From assembly GCA_016185145.1 (NCBI GenBank), contig JACPOB010000188.1:1-50146 (forward strand): a stretch of DNA of 50,146 nt, read 5' to 3'. Below the pieces are notes generated by a model. It saw nothing but the letters and a program-made list of their open reading frames with translations. It did not search any database and was not told the origin of the DNA. Each line of letters opens with the position of its first letter. Position 1 is the first letter of the stretch. Below, piece by piece: positions 24,935 to 32,369 of the stretch. A program made the translations under genes and the position numbers. This stretch comes from Rhodospirillales bacterium. GTDB taxonomy: Bacteria; Pseudomonadota; Alphaproteobacteria; Reyranellales; Reyranellaceae.

Positions 24935-25846
24935 TCACGTCCTGGCCGGCTGCGCGGCTGCCGCTTTGCGCAACCTCGCCACCTCCTCGACGATGCCGGT
25001 CTGGCCGGTTTGCTTGCCGAGGTCCTCGGCGCGCTTCAGCAGCGGCGTTGCTGTTGCGGTGTCGCCTTGCAGCAGGGCGCTTCGGCCGGCGCGCAGGAAG
25101 TAATCCGCGGCGTCGGCGGTGCGGCCGGACCGCAAGGCCGCATCGCCCGCCAATGACAGGGTGCGGGCCATGCCGCGGTAGTCGAGGGCCTGCTGGCGAT
25201 TGGTGGCCGATTGCTCGAACAGGCTGAGCGCGCCTCCGGAGTCGCCGGCCAGCAGGGCGGCGCGGCCCTGCAGCTCCTGGCGGTCGCCCTCGAGGTCCGC
25301 TTGTTTGGTCGGTGGCGCAAGGGCCGCGATCGCCTGGGTGAGGCCCGCGGTGTCGCTGCGGTCGGCCGCGACCAGGCCGCGGATGAACCAGGCGCGCCGC
25401 ACGGCGTCGGGGTCCTTGGCGCCGCTGTCGAGCACTTCCTGGGCGGCGCTGCCGGCCATGCCGAGATCGCCGCTGCGATAGGCGGCGGCGGACTGGACCA
25501 GGATCAGCTCCGGTGGCACCGCGGCGCGACGGCGGGTGAGCTCGGCCCGCGCCTCGCGCGCCGTGGCGACAGCGGCCTTCGAATCGCCTGCCTTCATCTG
25601 TGCCAGCGCCAGGTTGTAGGCGACGTCGCCGATGGCGCCGGCATCGTCGCGTTCGTAGGCTCGGGACAGCGCGACCTTGTACTGGCGCACGGCCACGCTC
25701 GGCAGGTCCATCGACAAGGCCTGCGTGCCGGCCTTGTTGGCCTGGTCGAGCTTGATATCGGGGGGCGGCCCGGGATCGACCGGCGCGCCACCGCCACACG
25801 CGGTGAGAGCCAGCATCGACAGCAAAGCCAGCGGCTGGCGGATCAC
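24935..25846 (-). CDS. Lipoprotein with helical repeats, last gene of the MCE operon
   Basis: A 303-residue protein starting at GTG 25846, which overlaps the stop of the MCE gene as GTGA. The N-terminus has a lipoprotein signal (LALLSMLALTAC, lipidated Cys about residue 15) followed by GGG and a Pro-rich spacer. The rest is Ala-, Leu- and Arg-rich helical hairpins of TPR-like character, for example AYNLALAQMKAGDSKAAVATAREARA and a similar later unit. It is not the small PqiC/ABC-auxiliary lipoprotein fold. Its place suggests an envelope adaptor or stabiliser for the MCE complex. No specific family was recognised. Confidence 0.8.
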   Translation of the reverse strand: MIRQPLALLSMLALTACGGGAPVDPGPPPDIKLDQANKAGTQALSMDLPSVAVRQYKVALSRAYERDDAGAIGDVAYNLALAQMKAGDSKAAVATAREARAELTRRRAAVPPELILVQSAAAYRSGDLGMAGSAAQEVLDSGAKDPDAVRRAWFIRGLVAADRSDTAGLTQAIAALAPPTKQADLEGDRQELQGRAALLAGDSGGALSLFEQSATNRQQALDYRGMARTLSLAGDAALRSGRTADAADYFLRAGRSALLQGDTATATPLLKRAEDLGKQTGQTGIVEEVARLRKAAAAQPART

Positions 25847-26838
25847 GGCCGCACCTCGACTGCCGGTGCGCGACGGGTGGGTTGAGCGGCCGGCGCGCTG
25901 CTGCCGCCGAACAGCCAATGATGGCGCAACTGCCCCAGCAGCAGCTCGAGCTCGCGCGCGGCGATCTGGGCTTGCAGCAGCGTGGCCGGCATGGCGTCGG
26001 TCGTATCCTGGACGTTGCGCGTGATCTGCGGCGTCGTCGCCGCGAGATTGCGGGTGGTGGTCTGCAGCGAGGTCAGGATCGAATCGGTCTTCACTAGGAT
26101 CTGGGTGATGCGCGGATCCTTGGAGGTGCGCTCGAGCTGGGCGGCAAGCTCGCGCACGCTGACCAGCGACGCCTCGAGGTCGGCCGACAGCTTTTCGTCG
26201 CTGATCAGCCGCCCCGCCAGGCCCTGGCCGCTCTCGACCTTGCGCGCGATGCCGGCAGCCGAGGCCAGCGTCTGCTCGAGCGGCCCTGACGGATCGGTGA
26301 TGCGCTGGGCCACGGCATTGAAAGCCTGCACGGCCTTGTGAATTTCGTCGATCACCGGCACGACCTTGGCGCGCACTTCCTCGATCATCTCGCCCAGCGA
26401 ATCGGTCGCCCCGCGTTCCGTGGTCGCCGCGATCACGGCGTAGGACCAGTCGAGCTCCGGCCCGACGCCGCGCTGGATATCGATATAGGCCGCACCCGCC
26501 ACGCCGAACTGACGGCGGATCGAGACCACCGAATCGCGTTTGATGAAGGGCCGCATCTGGTCCTCGACACGGGCGACGGCATGCATGCGCTGGTTGGGGT
26601 CGATGACGATGCGGCGCACTTCGCCAGCGCGCGTGCCCAGCACCTGGACTTCTGCTCCCGGCGCCAGGCCCGAGACGCCTTCGTCGGGCAGCAGGATGCG
26701 CAGGGTGAAGGAGGGCTGGAACCAGTCCTTCAGCAGGCCGGCGTTGATCAGGACCGCGACGAACACGCCGATGCAGGCCAGCACCACCGCGCCCACGACC
26801 TCATCGAACTGGTAGACGCCGAAGATCGAGCGCTTCAT
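25843..26838 (-). CDS. MCE-domain (MlaD-family) membrane-anchored lipid-transport protein
   Basis: A 331-residue protein with one N-terminal membrane helix (about residues 14-34), an MCE domain around 43-122 (LLPDEGVSGLAPGAEVQVLGTRAGEVRRI to GVAGAAYIDIQRG) and a long helical C-terminal region (about 150-300) with heptad-like spacing. By family knowledge MlaD-type proteins form hexameric rings that carry phospholipid or other hydrophobic molecules across the periplasm, attached to MlaE/MlaF in the inner membrane. The long helical tail resembles MCE proteins that build a tunnel or bind partner lipoproteins. ATGA overlap with the ATPase-like gene upstream and GTGA overlap with the lipoprotein gene downstream show tight coupling. 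Confidence 0.9.
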   Translation of the reverse strand: MKRSIFGVYQFDEVVGAVVLACIGVFVAVLINAGLLKDWFQPSFTLRILLPDEGVSGLAPGAEVQVLGTRAGEVRRIVIDPNQRMHAVARVEDQMRPFIKRDSVVSIRRQFGVAGAAYIDIQRGVGPELDWSYAVIAATTERGATDSLGEMIEEVRAKVVPVIDEIHKAVQAFNAVAQRITDPSGPLEQTLASAAGIARKVESGQGLAGRLISDEKLSADLEASLVSVRELAAQLERTSKDPRITQILVKTDSILTSLQTTTRNLAATTPQITRNVQDTTDAMPATLLQAQIAARELELLLGQLRHHWLFGGSSAPAAQPTRRAPAVEVRP

Positions 26839-27539
26839 CGTGACCTCCGCACCCGCATCAGTCCATGATCGTCCAGCCGGAACACCTGGTTAGGCTGGAC
26901 GAACTGCGCGGCCTGCGTCGCGAGGCTCGCGGTGATCCACAGCACCGTGGCGCCACGGTCGCACGCCGCCGAGATCGCCTGGGCCATCGGCACGGCGAGA
27001 TCGGAGGACTGGTCGAGCACCTGATCCTGTACCACGATCAGGTCGGGCGAGCCGAGAAATCCGCGCACGCAGGCCGCCCGCACCAGGGCACGCATCGGCG
27101 TGGTCTCGCGCCGCCCGACCGGCAGGCCGGGCAGGCCGAACAGGCGGGCAAGTTCGGTGGCGTCGGCGACGGCCTCGGCCCGCGGCTCGTTGAAATGATA
27201 GGCCCGCGCGACCAGAACCGATTCCAGCACCGTCATGTGCGATGGCCAGACATCGGTCCGTATCACGGCGCCGATGCGGCGCCGGCGATGGAAGCGCTCG
27301 CGCGGCGTGCGAGTCGTCCAGTCGACGCCGAGAAAGCGCACCTGGCCGGCGCCGGGATCGGCGAGGCCCAGGCACAGGTCGACCAGCATGGCGGCGTCGT
27401 GCTCGTCCTCGACCTGGACGATCGCCACCTCGCCGCGCGGCAGCTCGAGGTCGAGGCGCGCCGTATGGGCCGAGAACTGCCGGTCCGCCAGGGTGACGCC
27501 CTGCAGGGACAAGACCGATCGGCCGCGACGCAGAGCCAT
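26835..27539 (-). CDS. MlaF-like ABC pseudo-ATPase lacking all catalytic motifs
   Basis: A 234-residue protein that aligns over its length with MlaF-type ATPases but has lost every catalytic element. The Walker A position (about 41-49) reads VQVEDEHDA with no P-loop glycines or lysine. The signature position (about 145-153) reads ETTPMRALV instead of LSGGMxRR. Walker B (about 166-173) is DLIVVQDQ, without the DE pair. The H-loop position is WITAS instead of a histidine-containing strand. The frame is intact and coupled on both sides (TGATG with the permease, ATGA with the MCE gene), so it is not a decaying gene. Likely a structural or regulatory partner of the permease. It may alternatively be an unrelated P-loop-like fold, but position and strand pattern favour MlaF ancestry. 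Confidence 0.8.
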   Translation of the reverse strand: MALRRGRSVLSLQGVTLADRQFSAHTARLDLELPRGEVAIVQVEDEHDAAMLVDLCLGLADPGAGQVRFLGVDWTTRTPRERFHRRRRIGAVIRTDVWPSHMTVLESVLVARAYHFNEPRAEAVADATELARLFGLPGLPVGRRETTPMRALVRAACVRGFLGSPDLIVVQDQVLDQSSDLAVPMAQAISAACDRGATVLWITASLATQAAQFVQPNQVFRLDDHGLMRVRRSR

Positions 27540-28363
27540 CAGGCCACCAGGTCGAACAGGGTGTTGACCAGGAGGATGGCCAGCGCCGAGCGCACGAAGC
27601 CGCGCGGCACCAGCCGCTGCAGTTCGTCGGATTCATCGCGGCGGCCGAGGCCGGTGGAGCAGCAGGTCAGCGCCACCATGTAGCCGATGATGATGCATTT
27701 CAGCGGCGGCACGATGAAGTCCTGGATCTTCATTGCCCGCAGCACGGTGTCGGAGAAATCCCAGATCGAGTAGGCGATCAGCTCCAGCCCATAGGCGAGG
27801 AGATAGCTGGTCAGCATGGTCGAGCAGAGCAGGACCGTGGCCAGGCAGAACGCCCCGACGGCGAAGGCGACGGCGCGCGGCAGCACCAGCAGCGCCAGCG
27901 GATCGAGGCCCTGGATCTCCAAGAGCCTGAGCCAGCCCTTGGGCTGCGCCTCGCCAAGCTCGATCAGCGTGGCCGTACCGCTCCTGCCGAACACGATCAG
28001 GCCGACCAGGATGGGCACCAGCTCGCGGATCAACAGGATGACGATCACCGGACCGACTAGGCCGGTCGTGCCGGTCTGCGCCAGCCAGTAGACCGCCTGC
28101 GTCACCAGGGCGAAGCCCACCAGCATGCCGGTCACGATCGTCGTCACCAGCGACCGCACCGCCACCTCGCGAAGCATGCGGTTGAACTCGATCGAGACCG
28201 GGCCGCGCCACGCCTCGCGCCGAAACGCCACGAATGCGACGGTCGCGGCAAATGACATGAACAGCAGCAGCCGGCTGGCGCCGGAGATGGTGGTGGCGCC
28301 GAGCGCGGCCAGCACGCGTCGCGGCCAGGGCCGCGGGTCGTAATGTCGGGCGCGGGCGATCAT
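27539..28363 (-). CDS. MlaE-family permease of an MCE lipid transporter
   Basis: A 274-residue membrane protein with about six hydrophobic segments. It contains the MlaE blocks ELVPILVGLIVFGRSGTATLIELGEA (family ELxPxLTALLVAGRxGSAxAAELG) and LEIQGLDPLALLVLPRAVA (family MGLDPxxxLVxPR). ATG 28363 overlaps the stop of the sensor gene as ATGA; the much longer open frame upstream is a shadow of that gene. It should form the inner-membrane core for the MCE ring. The coupling helix that normally contacts MlaF is present, although the neighbouring ATPase is degenerate. Confidence 0.9.
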   Translation of the reverse strand: MIARARHYDPRPWPRRVLAALGATTISGASRLLLFMSFAATVAFVAFRREAWRGPVSIEFNRMLREVAVRSLVTTIVTGMLVGFALVTQAVYWLAQTGTTGLVGPVIVILLIRELVPILVGLIVFGRSGTATLIELGEAQPKGWLRLLEIQGLDPLALLVLPRAVAFAVGAFCLATVLLCSTMLTSYLLAYGLELIAYSIWDFSDTVLRAMKIQDFIVPPLKCIIIGYMVALTCCSTGLGRRDESDELQRLVPRGFVRSALAILLVNTLFDLVA

Positions 28364-30777
28364 ATGCGGCCGACCATCACGAAGGTGCGCATGTTGCCGG
28401 TCTCGGGCAGGAAGTAGCTGCCGCGCGGGCGGAAGAGGAACTGCGTCGAGAGAAGATCGTAGGCCGTTTCTGAAGCCGCGATGGTGCGGCGCGCCGTCGT
28501 GCCGGCCAGCACCTTGGCGATGCCGATCGAGCCGCCCCAAAGGTTGCGGCTCGGCGGGTCGGTGCCGACGGTCGAGGCCATGACCGTGCCGATGTCGATG
28601 GCGAGGCGGAAGTCGAGGCTGGTGCTCCAGCGATCTTCCAGCTCGATCAGGCGGTCGCGCAGCTCGAGCATGGCCGTCGCCAGGCACATCGCATTGCCCT
28701 CCACCGATCTTCGGTCGCGCAGAAAGGCCGCCAGCACGATCTCGTCGTCGAGCAGGGCTGCGTAGCACACGCCGCTCGTCTCGATGGTGCGCCGCAGCTC
28801 CTGGACGATGGCGTCCATCGCCGTGCGCTGGCCGCTATCGGACGGACGCTGGGCGACCGTCGTCCAGTTCGGCAGCTTGATGACGCCGACCGCCGCCCGG
28901 TCGATCGCGCTCTCGATCAGGCTCTCCATCGGCGCGTTGTGAGCCAGCAGGGTGCGTTCGAGGCGTGTCTGGCGTTGGGCGAAGCTGCTCTGCGCCTCGG
29001 CGGGTTCCGCCTTGTCCTGGGCCGCCACCGCCGCGGCGGCCGCCGCCACGACCGTCGCCTGCGCGGCGCCGGCCGTGGGCGACGCTGCAGACGTGAAACG
29101 CAGCGCCAGCAGGATCGAAAGGGCGTCGCAGAACGTCGCGAGGCCCGTCGCGCGATCGCCGCGCTGCGGATCCTCGATCGAGAGCATGCCCAGCAATCGC
29201 CCGGCCATCACGATGGGCGCGACATAGACGTTGCTGATCTCGAGCGGCCGCAGGTAGCTCGCGAACAATTCCGACGTACGCTTGTCCTGGCCGGCCTCTT
29301 CGGTATCGATCGCCTTACCCTGGCCAAGCGCTTCGAAGAGATGGGGCATCTCGTCGCGATGGAGCGCCAGGCCGGTCGTATGATCGTTCACGGCGGTATC
29401 GAAGCAGTCCTCGCAGGTCAGCGTGCGGCCGTCGCGGCTCAGGCGCCAGATCGCGACGCGCTTGGCGGCGCAGGCGGTGGCGGCGCTCTCAGTCGCCCGG
29501 GCGAGCCCGGCCTCCTCGGCGTCGGCGGCTACGGCGTCGTGCGCCAGGTCGATGAAGGTCTGGGTACGGGTTTCCAACGCGTGCTGGCGCGTCGTCGCGG
29601 CGGCGGCGCGTCGTTCGGCGAGGACGTTGCGCCAGGCGAGAAGCCCGGTCAGGCCGGCGACGATCAGCACGACGGCGATCGACATGACGAGGGCGGTGAC
29701 GCCGCTGTCGGCGACGAAGCCCACGAAGTCGGTCTCGGGCACGACGATCAGCACGATCCAGTCGCGGCTGGTCAGCCGCCGCACCGGTTCGGACGAGACG
29801 ATGATGCGCTCATGGCCGAGGTCGAGGACCTTGCGGCCGTAGCCTTCGACCCGCAGCAGGTCGTAGGCGCGCGTCAGCACCGGATCGCCGACCTCGTCGA
29901 GCCGCGGCGACTTCGCCTCCGGATCACTGGCCGGCACCCAGTCGGCGCTGGGATAGGCGACGATGCGGCCGGCGGGATCGACGATCATCGCCCTGCCCCG
30001 GGTGCCGATGTGGAGCTGTTCGAGATAGGCGCAGAGCGTGGCGAGCTCGATATCGACGGCGATGACGGTCTGCAGCTTGCCGTCGCTGTCGAAACGCGGC
30101 AGGGCGACCGTGAGGCCGGGCTTGCGCAGGGTGTAGAAGAGGTAAGTGTCGGTCCAGAACATCTTCCGCGTGCTTTCGGCGCCCTGGTACCAGGGCCGCG
30201 TGCGCGGATCGAACGTGTCGCCCGGATCTTCCTCGATGGCGATCGTCTTGTTGGCGCCGTCTCGCCTTTGCCAGGTGACTCGCCGTCCCTCGCGACGGTC
30301 GATCAGCTTGGTGTCGAACCCGCCCTTCTCGTTGCGCACGACGAAGACGTAGTTGCCCTGGGCGTCGGCGTAGCTGAAGGCCGAAACGGACGGGATGCTG
30401 GCGATGGCGTAGCGGGCGAACCGCTCCATTTCGGGCGCCGCCTCGATGGCGTTGCGTCCGGCTCCCGCCGCGTCGGCCAGTGTCAAAAACTGTTGCGGCG
30501 GGGTGAGGTACGAACGCATCTGGGCGCCGACCCGCCGGTCGATCGCCGTGATCAGATCGTTGCTGAGGGTGACTGCGCCCTTGCGGTTGGCGCTGTAGAC
30601 GAAATAGGCGATCGCCGCGACCAGCACGACAACCACCACCACGCCCACCAGCGGCAGGCCGTGGCGTAGCGCGGCGCGCAGACGTGATTCTCTGCGGTCA
30701 CGGGCTGCCGCGTCCGACGGGGCTGTCGAGGCCGGTGTGGCAGCCGGCTGCAGCGCAGGTTTAGGCGAGCGCGCCAT
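28360..30777 (-). CDS. Membrane sensor: dCACHE domain, GAF domain and degenerate nucleotide-cyclase domain
   Basis: An 805-residue protein. Residues 41-63 form the first membrane helix. Residues about 70-355 form a periplasmic dCACHE sensor with the motif FDPRTRPWYQGA (189-200). The second helix is 359-381. A GAF domain spans about 415-560, an Ala-rich linker about 562-590, and a class III adenylate/guanylate cyclase homology domain about 625-800 (NLWGGSIGIAKVLAG, IAASETAYDLL, FLPETG). In the cyclase part the first metal Asp is replaced (VIKL for FADI), and the Asn and Arg of the VNxAxR motif are Gly and Lys, so catalysis is doubtful. It is the first of five coupled genes ending in the MCE transporter. 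It probably senses a small ligand and controls or docks on the transporter. Confidence 0.85.
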   Translation of the reverse strand: MARSPKPALQPAATPASTAPSDAAARDRRESRLRAALRHGLPLVGVVVVVVLVAAIAYFVYSANRKGAVTLSNDLITAIDRRVGAQMRSYLTPPQQFLTLADAAGAGRNAIEAAPEMERFARYAIASIPSVSAFSYADAQGNYVFVVRNEKGGFDTKLIDRREGRRVTWQRRDGANKTIAIEEDPGDTFDPRTRPWYQGAESTRKMFWTDTYLFYTLRKPGLTVALPRFDSDGKLQTVIAVDIELATLCAYLEQLHIGTRGRAMIVDPAGRIVAYPSADWVPASDPEAKSPRLDEVGDPVLTRAYDLLRVEGYGRKVLDLGHERIIVSSEPVRRLTSRDWIVLIVVPETDFVGFVADSGVTALVMSIAVVLIVAGLTGLLAWRNVLAERRAAAATTRQHALETRTQTFIDLAHDAVAADAEEAGLARATESAATACAAKRVAIWRLSRDGRTLTCEDCFDTAVNDHTTGLALHRDEMPHLFEALGQGKAIDTEEAGQDKRTSELFASYLRPLEISNVYVAPIVMAGRLLGMLSIEDPQRGDRATGLATFCDALSILLALRFTSAASPTAGAAQATVVAAAAAAVAAQDKAEPAEAQSSFAQRQTRLERTLLAHNAPMESLIESAIDRAAVGVIKLPNWTTVAQRPSDSGQRTAMDAIVQELRRTIETSGVCYAALLDDEIVLAAFLRDRRSVEGNAMCLATAMLELRDRLIELEDRWSTSLDFRLAIDIGTVMASTVGTDPPSRNLWGGSIGIAKVLAGTTARRTIAASETAYDLLSTQFLFRPRGSYFLPETGNMRTFVMVGRI

Positions 30778-30831
30778 GTGGCCGCCAGTCTACCGCATTG
30801 GCTGCGATCCGTTGAGACCGTCAGTGCGCCT

Positions 30832-32100
30832 TCAACGGGCGTTCCTGGGTTCGCCCGGCTGGCGCGGCAGGAAGGCCGTCAAGATTCCCAGCAACAGAAG
30901 GAACGGCGTGACCTTGTAGACGGTCTCGATGCTGGTCCAGTCGGCGAGCTTGCCCAGCGCGGCGGCGCCGAGGCCGCCCAGGCCGAAGGAGAAGCCGAAG
31001 AACATGCCGGCGACCAGGCCGACGCGGCCCGGCATCAGCTCCTGGGCGTAGACCAGGATGGCCGAGAAGGCCGAGGCCATGATCATGGCCACGACGACCG
31101 CGAGCACGCCCGTCCAGAAGAGATTGGCGTAGGGCAGCATCAGCGCGAAGGGCAGAGCACCCAGGATCGAGAACCACATCACCGGGATGCGGCCGACCCT
31201 GTCGCCGACCGCGCCGCCGGCAATGGTGCCGGCGACGATGCCGACCAGGAAGGCGAACAGGTAGAGCTGCGCCGTCGCCACGTCGATGCCGAACCTGGCC
31301 ATCAGATAGAGCGTGAAGTAGGATCCGAGGCTGGCGCTGTAGACGTTCTTGGAGAAGAGCAGCGCCACCAGGATGGCGACGGCGAGGGCGACGCGGCGGC
31401 GCGACAGGGCGGGAGCGACGGGCGCTGCCGAGGCGGCCTTGCGCGCCGCGGGCTTCCGCTCGGCCTGGCGTCGCGCGTACCAGCCGCCGACCTGGAACAG
31501 CACCAACATCGCGACCAGGGCCGCAGCCGAGAACCACACGATGCTGTGCTGGCCGTGGGGCACCACGATGAAGGCTGCAAGCAACGGCCCGGCCGCTGAT
31601 CCCATGTTGCCGCCGACCTGGAACAGCGACTGCGCCAGGCCGTAGCGGCCGCCGGACGCCATGCGCGCCACGCGCGAGGCCTCGGGATGGAACACCGACG
31701 AGCCCATGCCGATCAGGGCCGCCGCGAACAGGATCATGGGATAGGAGTCGGCGCGCGACATCAGCAGCAGGCCGACCAGGGTGAAGCCCATGCCGACCAT
31801 GAGGGAATAGGGCTGGGGCTTCCTGTCGGTGTAGAGCCCGACCAGCGGCTGCAGCATCGATGCAGTGCATTGGAAGGCGAGCGTGATCAGTCCGACCTGA
31901 CCGAAGCTCAGCGCGTAGTTCTCCTTGAGGATGGGATAGAGCGCCGGGACCAGCGACTGCATCATGTCGTTGAGCAGGTGGCAGAAGCTCAGCGAGAGGA
32001 TGACCGCGAAGGTCGTGGTGTTGGCCGAGGCCGTCGATGCTGTGGAAACCGCGGGCGCCGCGGCGGGAGCCGTCCCCGCCGACAAGGTACTATCGCTCAT
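30832..32100 (-). CDS. MFS transporter, fosmidomycin-resistance (Fsr) type
   Basis: A 422-residue, 12-helix major facilitator protein. Family marks are FCHLLNDMMQSLVPALYPILKE after an Ala/Thr-rich N-terminus, GSSVFHPEASRVARMASGGRYGLAQSLFQVGGN in helices 4-5 and VGDRVGRIPVM after helix 8, all typical of Fsr-type exporters. ATG 32100 is preferred over the upstream in-frame extension, which is non-conserved. By family knowledge Fsr exports fosmidomycin and similar phosphonates; the natural substrate is unknown. It lies 54 bases upstream of the sensor gene on the same strand and could be co-transcribed with the MCE operon. Confidence 0.9.
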   Translation of the reverse strand: MSDSTLSAGTAPAAAPAVSTASTASANTTTFAVILSLSFCHLLNDMMQSLVPALYPILKENYALSFGQVGLITLAFQCTASMLQPLVGLYTDRKPQPYSLMVGMGFTLVGLLLMSRADSYPMILFAAALIGMGSSVFHPEASRVARMASGGRYGLAQSLFQVGGNMGSAAGPLLAAFIVVPHGQHSIVWFSAAALVAMLVLFQVGGWYARRQAERKPAARKAASAAPVAPALSRRRVALAVAILVALLFSKNVYSASLGSYFTLYLMARFGIDVATAQLYLFAFLVGIVAGTIAGGAVGDRVGRIPVMWFSILGALPFALMLPYANLFWTGVLAVVVAMIMASAFSAILVYAQELMPGRVGLVAGMFFGFSFGLGGLGAAALGKLADWTSIETVYKVTPFLLLLGILTAFLPRQPGEPRNAR

Positions 32101-32171
32101 ATTTACAGAATAACAGATGAGGTTTGCGACGCCACCGCCGCACCGGCAAGCCAGCGTTGCAGGCACCAAAG

Positions 32172-32325
32172 TTCCGTCATCCCGACCGGAGCCGAGCCCC
32201 TCGACTTCGCTCGGGACAGGCTACGCGAGGCGTAGTGGAGGGACCTGTTTTTGTTGACGCATCGACACGAAAAGGTCCCTCGACTATGCCGCCCTTTCAG
32301 GCGGCTCCGCTCGGGATGACGGAAC
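32172..32325. repeat. Long palindromic intergenic repeat, family 4
   Basis: Perfect 15-base arms GTTCCGTCATCCCGA (32172-32186) and complement (32311-32325) surround inner arms including GAGGGACCT and AGGTCCCTC. It lies between two divergent MFS genes, 71 bases from the start of one and 44 from the other, so any promoter for the plus-strand gene must lie in or beside the repeat. The open frame running through it is a repeat translation, not a gene. Confidence 0.85.
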
Positions 32326-32369
32326 GACGTGGGAACCTTCGGTGCAGTCGCAGTGTTATCTCCTCTCCG

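Noticed and set aside
26835..27539. Pseudogene status for the degenerate ABC protein
   Set aside because: The frame is uninterrupted, keeps normal codon composition and overlaps both neighbours at start and stop, which fits a selected gene and not decay.
28939..30669. A 576-codon plus-strand open frame opposite the sensor gene
   Set aside because: Low-complexity Arg/Gly/Ala translation; the minus-strand frame has clear domains and coupled neighbours.
32124..32369. Extra 82 codons before the MFS gene
   Set aside because: They translate the palindromic repeat at 32172-32325 and carry no conserved sequence.
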